A stretch of 64,000 bases of DNA, taken from assembly GCF_014204895.1 (NCBI RefSeq), contig NZ_JACHMF010000001.1, positions 7,812,001 through 7,876,000 on the forward strand, given 5' to 3'. A model generated the notes under the pieces. The model had not been told where the DNA came from. It saw nothing but the letters and a program-made list of their open reading frames with translations, and made no database searches. Position 1 is the first letter of the stretch, and each line of letters starts with the position of its first letter. The translations under genes and the position numbers were made by a program. Origin of the DNA: Paractinoplanes abujensis (GTDB lineage: Bacteria; Actinomycetota; Actinomycetes; Mycobacteriales; Micromonosporaceae). This document shows positions 18,901 through 26,252 of this stretch, piece by piece.

Positions 18901-19132
18901 GGTGCCGACGCTCTACACGATGGTCGAGAACAGCAAGGAGAAGCGGCGGCAGAAGCGGCTGGCCAAGCGGGGCGTCGTCGCCGCGCCCGAGGAGCCGGTG
19001 GAGCCGGACGACAACGCTGGTCCGGCCGGGCCGACGGAGCCGTCGCCGCAGCCGAGCGGCGCCCTGCGCGGTTACACCGACCAGTTCGAGGTGCTGAAGA
19101 TGCCGAAGCGCCCCGACACCGCGACCGAGTAA
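15905..19132 (+). CDS. RND family efflux pump, AcrB/HAE1-like permease
   Basis: 1075 residues, full length for an AcrB-type RND protein. TM1 is near residue 12, followed by a porter domain (LPGAGPEIIQDQITEPLEDAAKGLDGI). The middle helices contain GRVVDDSIVVLENIKRHLE, whose paired Asp in TM4 is the proton relay, and the pattern is repeated in the second half with TM12 near TLVLVPTLYTM. It is a proton-driven exporter of hydrophobic compounds. No periplasmic adaptor or outer-membrane channel gene is nearby, as expected in a monoderm. The MarR gene is divergent. A perfect hairpin follows at 19149. Confidence 0.93.
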   Translation: MSFLTRLSLANRGLVALIAIIITGFGLFAIPSLKQQLFPSIEFPAAFVTATLPGAGPEIIQDQITEPLEDAAKGLDGIDSVTSSTREGIATVTVAFVFGTDIDTAVNQLTTAVNRVQPTLPDNVTPTIFAGGTDDIPAIVLAASGGGDESELLDRLNDTVVPELNAIAGVRDTQITGARAAQVVITPNLPKLTAAGVSPQAITTVLQQNGISVPAGAVNEGSRSLTVQVGTPLTSIDQLKQVYLTGSRGPVQLGSVATVESKLPAPTSYTRTDGQDSLGIAVTARPDGNPVDISHEVRDKLADLQKASGATLTVVVDQAPFVERSIESLTTEGLLGLVMAVIVILVFLLSVRSTLVTAVSIPLSVLIALIALWTGDYTLNLLTLGALTIAIGRVVDDSIVVLENIKRHLEYGEPKIHAIISAVREVSGAVTASTLTTVAVFAPIALVGGFVGQIFSSFAITVTVALLASLVVALTVVPVLAYWFLKPPPEGADSEAIRQAAEEKERRSPLQRGYLPVIRFATRRRWTTLTIGLVVLIGTLGLASRLETNFIDQSGQDSLSITQEMPVGTNLAATDAAAKRVEQVLADTEGVKTYQVSLGSGGDFNPFVGGGGASTASFNVGLEEDADAVELTDELRDKFAGINGIGEVSIGGDSSGLGGGNELSVQVKAADLDALTGATEQVQQAMAATGGVVEAKSSLAASVPRLQVSVKREVAAQYGLTEAGIAQNVAGAFRAAPAGQITVDGSGQDVVISFGSAPSDPAALRALPITSARGVVPLGTLAEVKEVSGPEEVTRVDGDRTVTVTGTATGSDLGAATRELQQKLDDLTLPAGATATIGGTSADQAEAFQQLGLAVLAAIAIVFIIMVATFRSLIQPVILLVSIPFAATGAIALLLITGTPLGVPALIGVLMLVGIVVTNAIVLMDLINHYRTAGMGVQEAVIEGGRHRLRPILMTAIATIFALIPMALGLTGEGGFISQPLAIVVIGGLVSSTLLTLVLVPTLYTMVENSKEKRRQKRLAKRGVVAAPEEPVEPDDNAGPAGPTEPSPQPSGALRGYTDQFEVLKMPKRPDTATE

Positions 19133-19148
19133 GACAGTAGGCAAGGCA

Positions 19149-19178
19149 CGGGCGGCCGGATCACGATCCGGCCGCCCG
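19149..19178 (+). terminator. Terminator after RND gene
   Basis: Perfect 14-bp arms at 19149-19162 and 19165-19178 with a 2-nt centre, 17 bp past the RND stop and just before the MFS gene. Confidence 0.75.
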
Positions 19179-19193
19179 GTAACGTCCCGGTAC

Positions 19194-20519
19194 GTGGCAA
19201 CAGCGTTTTCGGTCGTTACGCGGAACCGGGACTTCCGGCGGCTCTTCGCGGCCGAACTGGTCGTCTTCGGCGCCGACTGGTTCGTGATGGTCCCGCTGCT
19301 CGTGCTCCTGCCGGAGCTCACCGGCAGCGGCATCTGGGGCGGCCTGGTGCTGGCCGCCGACACCGGCATCAACGCGCTGTTGCTGCCGTACACCGGCACG
19401 ATCGCCGACCGGTTCGATCGGCGCAAGATCCTGATCACTGCGAATCTGGCCGCGGTGCTCGCAGTGCTCCTGTTGTTCGCGGTTCGTTCGGCCGCCACGG
19501 CTCCGCTGGCCCTGGTCGCTATCGGCGCCATGGCGGTGGCCAAGGCCTTCTACTCCCCGGCGGCCTCGGCCGCGCTGCCCAACGTCGTCGACCGGGACGA
19601 CCTGGCCGCGGCGAACACGGTCTCCGGCTCGGCCTGGGGCACCATGACGATCGTCGGCGCCTCGCTGGGTGGCGTCGTGGGCGCGGCCTTCGGCCCGTAC
19701 GCGTGTTTCGGCATCACCGCTGTCCTGCTGATCCTGGGGGCCGCGCTGACCTTCACCATCCGCCGCCCGCTGCAGACCGGCCGCGACGAGAGCACTCCGG
19801 CCCCGCGCACCCGGCACGCGCTGCGCGAGTCGTTCGGTTATCTGCGGCAGAATCCGCGCATCCGGGCCCTGGTGACCGTGAAGATGGCGGCCGGGCTGGG
19901 CAACGGCGTGCTGACCGTCTTTCCCCTGATCGCCGGGTTGCACGGTGCGGGTGTGCTGGGTGCGGGCCTGCTTTTCGCCGTACGCGGGGCGGGCGCGCTG
20001 GCCGGGCCGTTCGTGCTGGGCCCGGTGATCCGCCGCCGTTCGTGGCTCTTCCCCGGGCTGGCGCTGTCCATGGCCCTTTACGGCGTCGGCTATCTCGGCG
20101 TGGCCGTGGCCCCGTGGTTCCCGCTGGTGGTCGTGCTGGTCTTCGTGGCCCACCTGGCGGGCGGGGCCAACTGGGTGCTGTCGAACTACGCGCTGCAGGG
20201 CGAGGTGCCCGACCGGCTGCGGGGGCGGATCTTCTCGACCGACCTGATGCTGGCCACGCTGGCCATCGCGATCAGCCAGCTGGGCGCGACCGCCGTGGTC
20301 GACCTGGTCGACGAGTGGGTCATCCTGGCCGGCTGCGGCCTGGTCACGCTGCTTTACGCGATCGGCTGGCGGATCGCGACCCGCGGGGTGGCCCGCGCGG
20401 ACCAGTCAGCAGCGGGGCCGGCGAAGGAAGCATCGGCGGAGGAAGCGCCGACCGGAAGGGCCGAGGACCGAGGCGCGGCAGTGAGAACTGACGGAAGAGC
20501 GGTCAGTGAAGAGGGTTGA
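19194..20519 (+). CDS. MFS transporter (EntS/MFS_3-like exporter)
   Basis: 441 residues with 10-12 predicted membrane helices. The MFS loop 2-3 signature appears as GTIADRFDRRKILITANL. It resembles the MFS_3 group that exports siderophores, macrolides or other drugs, but the substrate is not inferable. The C-terminal 45 residues are hydrophilic, Ala/Glu-rich and cytoplasmic. A TAACGT hexamer lies 8 nt before the GTG, a loose match to a leaderless promoter. The last 17 bp overlap the tail of the convergent small membrane protein gene. Confidence 0.88.
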   Translation: MATAFSVVTRNRDFRRLFAAELVVFGADWFVMVPLLVLLPELTGSGIWGGLVLAADTGINALLLPYTGTIADRFDRRKILITANLAAVLAVLLLFAVRSAATAPLALVAIGAMAVAKAFYSPAASAALPNVVDRDDLAAANTVSGSAWGTMTIVGASLGGVVGAAFGPYACFGITAVLLILGAALTFTIRRPLQTGRDESTPAPRTRHALRESFGYLRQNPRIRALVTVKMAAGLGNGVLTVFPLIAGLHGAGVLGAGLLFAVRGAGALAGPFVLGPVIRRRSWLFPGLALSMALYGVGYLGVAVAPWFPLVVVLVFVAHLAGGANWVLSNYALQGEVPDRLRGRIFSTDLMLATLAIAISQLGATAVVDLVDEWVILAGCGLVTLLYAIGWRIATRGVARADQSAAGPAKEASAEEAPTGRAEDRGAAVRTDGRAVSEEG

Positions 20520-20892
20520 CCGATGAGGTGTCGGCAGGCGGTGGCTCCGCCGCCCGGGCGGCCTCGGAACGGATCGTCGCGAAGGCCGCGATCAGCAGGC
20601 CCAGGCCACCCGCGAAAAGCAGCGTGAACAGAAACGACGTGACGGCGCTGAGGAGCCCGAACTGGGTGGACGACCAGTCGAGCTGCAGCACCAGCCGGCT
20701 GAAAGCAAGCTGGAAGAGCGTCTGCGCGCCGGTGTCGATCAGCAGCACGATCAGGCCGGCGCGGGCCAGCGTGTGGCTGCGGCCGGGCAGTCGCTTCTCG
20801 GGCCGGCCGAGCAGGGCCAGGCCGACGACCAGCACGACCAGCACCGGCAGCTGCACTATGAAGAACCCGAACAGGGCGGCCATGAAATCCAC
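20503..20892 (-). CDS. Small integral membrane protein, function unknown
   Basis: 129 residues, not recognised. Three membrane segments are clear: residues about 3-28, 44-66 and 80-105. They are followed by an Ala/Glu/Pro-rich cytoplasmic tail. A basic loop GRPEKRLPGRSHTLARA follows the first helix. The GTG at 20892 is preceded by TAGGTT with a 6-nt gap, the same layout as other leaderless starts here; an internal ATG at 20883 is the alternative. It is convergent with the MFS gene and divergent from thrB. Confidence 0.65.
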   Translation of the reverse strand: MDFMAALFGFFIVQLPVLVVLVVGLALLGRPEKRLPGRSHTLARAGLIVLLIDTGAQTLFQLAFSRLVLQLDWSSTQFGLLSAVTSFLFTLLFAGGLGLLIAAFATIRSEAARAAEPPPADTSSVNPLH

Positions 20893-20898
20893 GCGCTG

Positions 20899-20904
20899 AA
20901 CCTA
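20899..20904 (-). promoter_or_regulatory. Putative -10 element, leaderless promoter of the 20892 gene
   Basis: On the minus strand TAGGTT ends 6 nt (CAGCGC) before the GTG at 20892. The same arrangement, TAGGCT-CAGCGG-ATG, precedes cobO. Confidence 0.5.
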
Positions 20905-20933
20905 CCGGCCGGGTACGACAAAGGATCAAGCCC

Positions 20934-20939
20934 TAGCAT
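20934..20939 (+). promoter_or_regulatory. Putative -10 element, leaderless promoter of thrB
   Basis: TAGCAT ends 7 nt before the ATG at 20947. The ATG at 20938 overlaps this hexamer and would be excluded from such a transcript. Confidence 0.55.
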
Positions 20940-20946
20940 GTGGCGC

Positions 20947-21858
20947 ATGGGCCTGTCCTTCGCCGCCGAGCCGGTTTCCGTACGCACACCGGCCACCAGC
21001 GCCAACCTCGGGCCCGGCTTCGACGCCCTGGGCCTGGCCCTGACCCTCTACGACGACCTCACGGCCCGCGTCACCGACGGTGGCTTCACGGTGACGGTGA
21101 CCGGTGAGGGCGCCGGGGAGCTGCCGGGCGACGAGACCCACCTGGTGCTGCGGGCCATGCTGGCCACGTTCGACGAGTTCGGCGAGCGCCCGCCCGGCCT
21201 GGCGGTGGAGTGCGTCAACCGCATCCCGCAGGCGCGCGGCCTCGGCTCCTCGTCGGCGGCCATCGTCGGCGGTGTGCAACTGGCGCGTGGCCTGGTGGCG
21301 AACGGTCTGCGAACGATCGGCGACGAGGACGCCCTGCGCATCGCGGCCCGGCTCGAGGGCCACCCCGACAATGTGGCGCCCTGCCTGCTCGGCGGCTTCA
21401 CCATCGCCTGGACCGAGGCGGCGGGTGCGCGGGCCGTGCGGCTCACGCCGGCGGCGAACGTCCATCCGACAGTCTTCATCCCGGCCGAGCGCGGCTACAC
21501 GTCCTCGGCCCGCGCGGCGCTGCCGCCGACCGTGCCGCACGCCGACGCGTCGTTCAACGCCGGTCGCGCCGCCCTGCTCACCCATGCTCTGACCAGCGAC
21601 GCGAGTCTGCTCTGGGCGGCCACCGAGGATCGTCTGCACCAGGGCTACCGGGCCGAGGGCATGCCCGGCACGGCCTCGCTCGTGGCGGCGCTGCGCTCGG
21701 TCGGTGTGGCCGCTGTGGTGAGCGGCGCGGGGCCCTCGGTGCTGGCGTTGACGCAGGTGCCGGCCGATTTCCATCCGGGAACAGAATGGCGCGCCGAGTC
21801 GTTGGGCGTGGATGGCGCCGGTGCTCTTGTCAAAGGGAGTATGGTGGAACTCGCCTAG
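20947..21858 (+). CDS. thrB: Homoserine kinase
   Basis: 303 residues, a GHMP kinase. It starts with VSVRTPATSANLGPGFDALG, and the ATP-binding glycine/serine loop is IPQARGLGSSSAAIVGG. The closing motif is VSGAGPSVLAL near the C terminus. It phosphorylates homoserine for threonine synthase. I choose the ATG at 20947 because TAGCAT sits 7 nt upstream, implying a leaderless message; the ATG at 20938 is the alternative. It is separated from hom and thrC by the efflux insert, and so has its own promoter. rho follows after a 329-bp leader. Confidence 0.95.
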   Translation: MGLSFAAEPVSVRTPATSANLGPGFDALGLALTLYDDLTARVTDGGFTVTVTGEGAGELPGDETHLVLRAMLATFDEFGERPPGLAVECVNRIPQARGLGSSSAAIVGGVQLARGLVANGLRTIGDEDALRIAARLEGHPDNVAPCLLGGFTIAWTEAAGARAVRLTPAANVHPTVFIPAERGYTSSARAALPPTVPHADASFNAGRAALLTHALTSDASLLWAATEDRLHQGYRAEGMPGTASLVAALRSVGVAAVVSGAGPSVLALTQVPADFHPGTEWRAESLGVDGAGALVKGSMVELA

Positions 21859-21868
21859 CGGGGCCCTG

Positions 21869-21898
21869 TTGCCGCAGGTCGCACGAGTTGACTACGCT
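21869..21898 (+). promoter_or_regulatory. Putative rho promoter
   Basis: TTGCCG (21869-21874) and TACGCT (21893-21898) are spaced by 18 bp just after the thrB stop. This would give a rho leader of about 280 nt. Confidence 0.45.
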
Positions 21899-22121
21899 CA
21901 AGACCTAGCACAGCCGCGAAGCGAGCGATCTCTGCGGTTCGGCGCGCACCCCCGAGACTCACAAGGCCTTTCTGGCCGTCTCACTTCTCCAAGGCACACG
22001 CCGGGCAGCAGAAGAAGAGTCGCTGCACTCGCCGAGACCTACTCGTCAACCCCTGACGGGCAGGGACACCGTCGAGCTGCCGTGCTGCAAAATCTCCCGC
22101 GCCGCTCTGCGAGGCGGGTAA

Positions 22122-22170
22122 CCGGAACTCCCGGCCACCAGGCTGCAGAACCGGGAGTCTCGGGCTTTTT
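22122..22170 (+). terminator. Terminator-like attenuator hairpin in rho leader
   Basis: Arms 22122-22134 and 22151-22163 pair over about 12 bp with one mismatch; the core is ACTCCCGG/CCGGGAGT. Two bases later comes TTTTT at 22166-22170. It ends 6 nt before the rho ribosome binding site, so folding would stop transcription or hide the start. Confidence 0.55.
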
Positions 22171-22187
22171 CCGACGGAAGGAATCCA

Positions 22188-24257
22188 TTGAGCGACACCA
22201 CCGACGTGACGTCGGGTGTTTCTGACGTCGCTGACGCCGGCGCTGGCACCACCGCGACGGCCACGAAGCGCCGCCGTGGCGGCACCGGCCTGTCCGCGAT
22301 GCTGCTGCCCGAGCTGCAGAGCCTCGCCGCCTCCCTCGGCATCTCCGGCACCGCCCGGATGCGCAAGGGTGAGCTGATCACCGCGATCACCGAGCGCCAG
22401 AGCGGCGGTGCCCCGGCCGAGAGCGCGCCGAAGCCCCGCAGCAGCAGGACCGCTGCGTCCGCGCCCGCCGAGTCCGCCCCGGCTCCGGTCGTCGCCACGG
22501 CCCCCGTGGCCGCCTCGGCCAAGGCCGAGCCGCCCGCCGTGCAGACCGCCCCGGCCGACGCGCCCACCGGTCCGATCAGCGCCGCCCCGACCGAGGCGCC
22601 CCAGACCGCTGCCGCGCAGCCGGAGGCGGCTCCGGCCGCCGAGGGTGGCAGCCGGCGCGGCCGCAACCGGGAGCGCGAGTCCCGTGAGCAGCGTGAGTCC
22701 CGGGAGCCTCGGGAGTCCCGGGAGACGACGGCCCCGGTCGCCGAGACCGAGACGGCCGAGCGTGTCGAGCGGGCCGAGCGCCCGGAGCGGGGCGAGCGCA
22801 ACCGCGACCGCCAGCGCAACGACCGGCAGCGCGACGACCGTCAGCGTGACGACCGTCCGCGCGACGACCGTCAGCGTGACGACCGTCCGCGGGACGACCG
22901 GCAGCGTGACGACCGGTCCCGTAACGACGGCCGCGACCAGGGCCGTGACCAGGGGCGCAACAACAACCACGACGATGACGACGACAACGACGGTGGCGAC
23001 GGCAGCCGCCGGAGCCGGCGCAGCCGCTTCCGTGACCGCCGCCGTGGCCGTGACCGCGACGGCAACGAGGGCGGCCAGCGCGACGGTGGCGGCCGCGAGC
23101 CGCACGTCAGCGAGGACGACGTGCTCGTCCCCGTGGCCGGCATCCTCGACGTGCTCGACAACTACGCGTTCGTTCGCACCACCGGTTACCTCTCCGGCCC
23201 GAACGATGTCTATGTGTCGATGTCGCAGGTCAAGAAGCACGGCCTGCGCCGCGGCGACGCGGTCACCGGCGCCGTGCGGGCCACCCCGCGCGAGGGCGGC
23301 GGCGACCAGCGTCGTGACAAGTACAACCCGCTGGTCCGGCTGGACACGATCAACGGGATGGAGCCCGAGGAGGCCCGGCGCCGTCCGGAGTTCTACAAGC
23401 TCACCCCGCTCTACCCGCAGGAGCGGCTGCGGCTCGAGACCGAGCCGCACATCCTGACCACCCGTGTCATCGACCTGGTCATGCCGATCGGCAAGGGCCA
23501 GCGGGCGCTCATCGTCTCGCCGCCCAAGGCCGGTAAGACGATGGTGTTGCAGGCGATCGCCAATGCGATCACCCACAACAACCCCGAGTGCCACCTGATG
23601 GTCGTGCTGGTCGACGAGCGGCCCGAAGAGGTCACCGACATGCAGCGCTCGGTCAAGGGCGAGGTCGTCGCGGCCACGTTCGACCGCCCGCCGCAGGACC
23701 ACACCACGGTCGCCGAGCTGGCGATCGAGCGGGCCAAGCGTCTCGTCGAGCTCGGCCACGACGTGGTCGTGCTGCTCGACTCGGTGACGCGGCTCGGCCG
23801 GTCGTACAACCTGGCCGCGCCGGCCTCCGGTCGCATCATGTCGGGTGGTATCGATTCGACGGCGCTCTACCCGCCGAAGCGGTTCCTGGGTGCGGCGCGC
23901 AACATCGAGAACGGTGGCTCGCTCACCATCCTCGCGACCGCGCTGGTCGAGACCGGCTCGATGATGGACACGGTGATCTTCGAGGAGTTCAAGGGCACGG
24001 GTAACGCCGAGCTCAAGCTCGACCGCAAGATCGCCGACAAGCGGGTCTTCCCGGCCATCGACATCGACCCCTCCGGCACGCGTAAGGAAGAGATCCTGCT
24101 CGGCAAGGAAGAGCTGGCGATCATCCACAAGCTCCGGAAGGTGCTGCACTCGCTCGACTCGGGAGCCGCGCTCGACCTGCTGCTCGACCGGCTCAAGCAG
24201 ACCCGGACGAACGTCGAGTTCCTGATGCAGATCGCGAAGTCGACGCCCGGCGAGTAA
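22188..24257 (+). CDS. rho: Transcription termination factor Rho (long actinobacterial form)
   Basis: 689 residues against about 420 in E. coli. The N-terminal domain has LLPELQSLAASLGISGTARMRKGELITAI. Then comes an insertion of about 240 residues, first Ala/Pro/Glu-rich, then a run of Arg-Asp repeats (QRDDRQRDDRPRDD type, nucleotides about 22800-22935). The RNA-binding cold-shock-like domain follows (GILDVLDNYAFVRTTGYL). The hexameric ATPase motor has Walker A SPPKAGKT at about 444-451. It terminates RNA synthesis and limits R-loops. The TTG start is fixed by GGAAGGA 5 nt upstream. Confidence 0.97.
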   Translation: MSDTTDVTSGVSDVADAGAGTTATATKRRRGGTGLSAMLLPELQSLAASLGISGTARMRKGELITAITERQSGGAPAESAPKPRSSRTAASAPAESAPAPVVATAPVAASAKAEPPAVQTAPADAPTGPISAAPTEAPQTAAAQPEAAPAAEGGSRRGRNRERESREQRESREPRESRETTAPVAETETAERVERAERPERGERNRDRQRNDRQRDDRQRDDRPRDDRQRDDRPRDDRQRDDRSRNDGRDQGRDQGRNNNHDDDDDNDGGDGSRRSRRSRFRDRRRGRDRDGNEGGQRDGGGREPHVSEDDVLVPVAGILDVLDNYAFVRTTGYLSGPNDVYVSMSQVKKHGLRRGDAVTGAVRATPREGGGDQRRDKYNPLVRLDTINGMEPEEARRRPEFYKLTPLYPQERLRLETEPHILTTRVIDLVMPIGKGQRALIVSPPKAGKTMVLQAIANAITHNNPECHLMVVLVDERPEEVTDMQRSVKGEVVAATFDRPPQDHTTVAELAIERAKRLVELGHDVVVLLDSVTRLGRSYNLAAPASGRIMSGGIDSTALYPPKRFLGAARNIENGGSLTILATALVETGSMMDTVIFEEFKGTGNAELKLDRKIADKRVFPAIDIDPSGTRKEEILLGKEELAIIHKLRKVLHSLDSGAALDLLLDRLKQTRTNVEFLMQIAKSTPGE

Positions 24258-24270
24258 ACGGGCAAACCAG

Positions 24271-24306
24271 GGCGCGTCCTCACTTAACGGAGAGGGCGCG
24301 CCTTTG
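24271..24306 (+). terminator. Terminator after rho
   Basis: GGCGCG at 24272-24277 pairs with CGCGCC at 24298-24303, with further partial pairing of TCCTC with GAGAGG, and is followed by TTTGTGT. It lies 14 bp after the rho stop. Confidence 0.65.
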
Positions 24307-24389
24307 TGTCGCACAGGATGTGTGTGCGATACCGGTCAGGGTCGTGCGAATCTCCCATTCCGAAATGGCAATACGGTGGGAGGTGCCGG

Positions 24390-25556
24390 ATGAATGTGCC
24401 CGGCTATCGGGACACGCCGGTCGAACAGTGGGATCCGGCCGCACCCGCGGACCCCGGTGAGGCCGAGGAGTTTCTCCGGCAGTGCTACACCGAGAACCTG
24501 CGTCTGGGCCCGGTCGAGCCGCGACTGGCGATCGTCCGGGCCCAGATCGCGGCCACCGGCACCTACGTGCACACCACTGAGGAGCTCGCCTACGGCGCCA
24601 AACTGGCCTGGCGTAACGCGAGCCGGTGCATCGGCCGCCTCTATTGGCGCAGCCTGGTCGTCCTGGACCGCCGCCGCGCCCGTACGGCCGACGAGATCTT
24701 CTCGCTGGTGGTGAACCATCTCCAGACGGCGGGCGGCCATCAGATCCGTCCGGTGATCAGCGTCTTCGCCCCCGCACAGCCGGGCCAGCCGTACGCGCGC
24801 ATCTGGAACGAGCAGCTGATCCGGTACGCGGGTTATCGCGGCGCCGACGGGTGCCCGATCGGCGACGGCCGGCAGCAGAAGTTCACCGCCGCGATGCAGG
24901 GGTTCGGGTGGCGTGGCAAGGGCGACCAGTTCGACGTGCTCCCGCTCGCGATCGAGACCCCGGCCGAGGGCGTACGGCTCTACGAGTTGCCCGAGCGGGC
25001 CATCCGCGAGGTTCCGCTGACCCATCCCGAGTACGCCTGGTTCGCCGAACTCGGCCTGCGCTGGCACGCCGTCCCGGCCATCTCGAACATGCGCCTGACG
25101 ATCGGCGGCGTGCACTATCCGCTGGCCCCGTTCAACGGCTGGTACCTCGGCACCGAGATCGGCGCGCGCAACCTGGCCGACCGCGACCGCTACGACATGC
25201 TGCCGGTGCTCGCGGCCCGGATGGGGCTCGACACCACCCGCGAGTCGACGCTGTGGCGGGACCGGGCGCTGGTCGAGCTCAACCGGGCCGTGCTGCACTC
25301 GTTCGAGCTGGCCGGGGTCAAGATGAGCGACCACCACACCGAGTCGCAGCGGTTCCTCAAGCACATCGACAACGAGGAGCGGGCCGGCCGCCGGGTGCCC
25401 GCCGACTGGACGTGGATCGTGCCGCCGCTGTCGGGCGGGATCACCCCGGTCTTCCACCGCTACTACGACGAGGCCGACCTGCGACCGGCGTTCTACCTCG
25501 ACGACGAGGCGTCAGAGCTGGCCCGTGACGGGTGTCCGGTCAGGCGAACTCATTGA
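24390..25556 (+). CDS. nos: Bacterial nitric oxide synthase, oxygenase domain only
   Basis: 388 residues, an NOS oxygenase. The heme-thiolate Cys is C80 in WRNASRCIGR. The arginine-binding Glu is E256 in NGWYLGTEIGARN. DHHTESQRFLKH and WIVPPLSGG with FHRYYD complete the pterin/dimer region. It oxidises L-arginine to citrulline and NO. There is no fused reductase domain and no flavodoxin-reductase gene nearby, so electrons must come from general cellular reductases. The start is the ATG at 24390 with GGGAGG 6-7 nt upstream; an upstream in-frame extension is unsupported. Its last 17 bp overlap the RNA ligase tail. Confidence 0.95.
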   Translation: MNVPGYRDTPVEQWDPAAPADPGEAEEFLRQCYTENLRLGPVEPRLAIVRAQIAATGTYVHTTEELAYGAKLAWRNASRCIGRLYWRSLVVLDRRRARTADEIFSLVVNHLQTAGGHQIRPVISVFAPAQPGQPYARIWNEQLIRYAGYRGADGCPIGDGRQQKFTAAMQGFGWRGKGDQFDVLPLAIETPAEGVRLYELPERAIREVPLTHPEYAWFAELGLRWHAVPAISNMRLTIGGVHYPLAPFNGWYLGTEIGARNLADRDRYDMLPVLAARMGLDTTRESTLWRDRALVELNRAVLHSFELAGVKMSDHHTESQRFLKHIDNEERAGRRVPADWTWIVPPLSGGITPVFHRYYDEADLRPAFYLDDEASELARDGCPVRRTH

Positions 25557-26157
25557 CGGCGAAGTCGTCACGGAGCCGTCGAGCGGCAGGAGTGCGTACG
25601 TGATCGGCCCGGACCCACGTGAGCACGCGGACCGCGAACTCGTCAGCGGGAATGCGCCCGGCCGACCGTACGACGAAGCCTTCGGAATTTTCGGCGTCAC
25701 AACGGGCCGCCCAGGCCGCCCGGGCCTCGGACAGGCTGCCCCCGCGATAGAGCACCGGCACCACCGGCAGCTCCAGCCGATTGGCCCAGTCGACCGTGTC
25801 GTCCCAGCCCAGCAGGGTGTCGGTTTCGTCCCAGATGCCGAAGACGATGAACACGCCGGGCAGGTCGGAGTAGGCGATGTCGCGCCGGGCCCACATCGAC
25901 TCGCCGCAGACCCGCCAGTCGTCCGGGATCCGGTACGCCGTCATGGCCCACAGGGCCTTGGCCGGGCGGTCCCAGGGCTCGGTGTCGTCGCCGTCCGACC
26001 GGCTGTACATGGCGTCGCGGGTGAAGGTCAGGTTGCCGCCGTCGAGCTTCTCGGTCACCACGAGCTCGCCGTCGAGCCAGGTCAGGTCGTGCTGCACCAG
26101 GTCGTCGCGGGTGGCGCCGGGCGAGTCGGGCAGGTGATGGGTGCGCGGGTACTTCAC
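25540..26157 (-). CDS. RNA ligase family protein (nucleotidyltransferase superfamily)
   Basis: 205 residues from the GTG at 26157. Motif I is EKLDGGN, with the AMP-accepting Lys at residue 37. GES at 85-87 and VFIVFGIWD at 102-110 match motif III-like strands, and EGFVVR at 159-164 is motif IV. After it the family usually shows a Lys near VRADHV (motif V), but here the residue is T180 (RVLTWVR). It should seal RNA ends through an adenylated intermediate. The start has GGAGGGGGAG 9 nt upstream. A longer GTG start at 26256 would overlap the kinase stop. It lies directly downstream of a polynucleotide kinase. Confidence 0.8.
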   Translation of the reverse strand: MKYPRTHHLPDSPGATRDDLVQHDLTWLDGELVVTEKLDGGNLTFTRDAMYSRSDGDDTEPWDRPAKALWAMTAYRIPDDWRVCGESMWARRDIAYSDLPGVFIVFGIWDETDTLLGWDDTVDWANRLELPVVPVLYRGGSLSEARAAWAARCDAENSEGFVVRSAGRIPADEFAVRVLTWVRADHVRTPAARRLRDDFAVNEFA

Positions 26158-26252
26158 CGCTCGGAACTCCCCCTCCGCCACCGGAACACGGTCAGCCGCA
26201 TGAATACTGCTGCGTACGGCACGTCCACGTAAAGGCCCATCCCGGCCTCGCT

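Larger units (their letters stand above)
21859..22187 (+). other. Long untranslated leader of rho
   Basis: 329 bp without a supported gene between thrB and rho. It holds a putative promoter at its start, a small hairpin (CCCGC at 22096, GCGGG at 22114), a terminator-like hairpin with a T tract at 22122-22170, and the rho ribosome binding site GGAAGGA. The layout suggests control of rho by its own leader. Confidence 0.55.

Noticed and set aside
15908..19543. A 1211-codon open frame antisense to the RND gene
   Set aside because: Very high third-position GC keeps antisense frames open. The plus-strand frame encodes a complete, recognisable RND protein.
21981..24314. A 777-codon frame antisense to rho
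   Set aside because: Shadow of rho caused by codon bias and Arg-Asp repeats. The translation is low-complexity with no domain.
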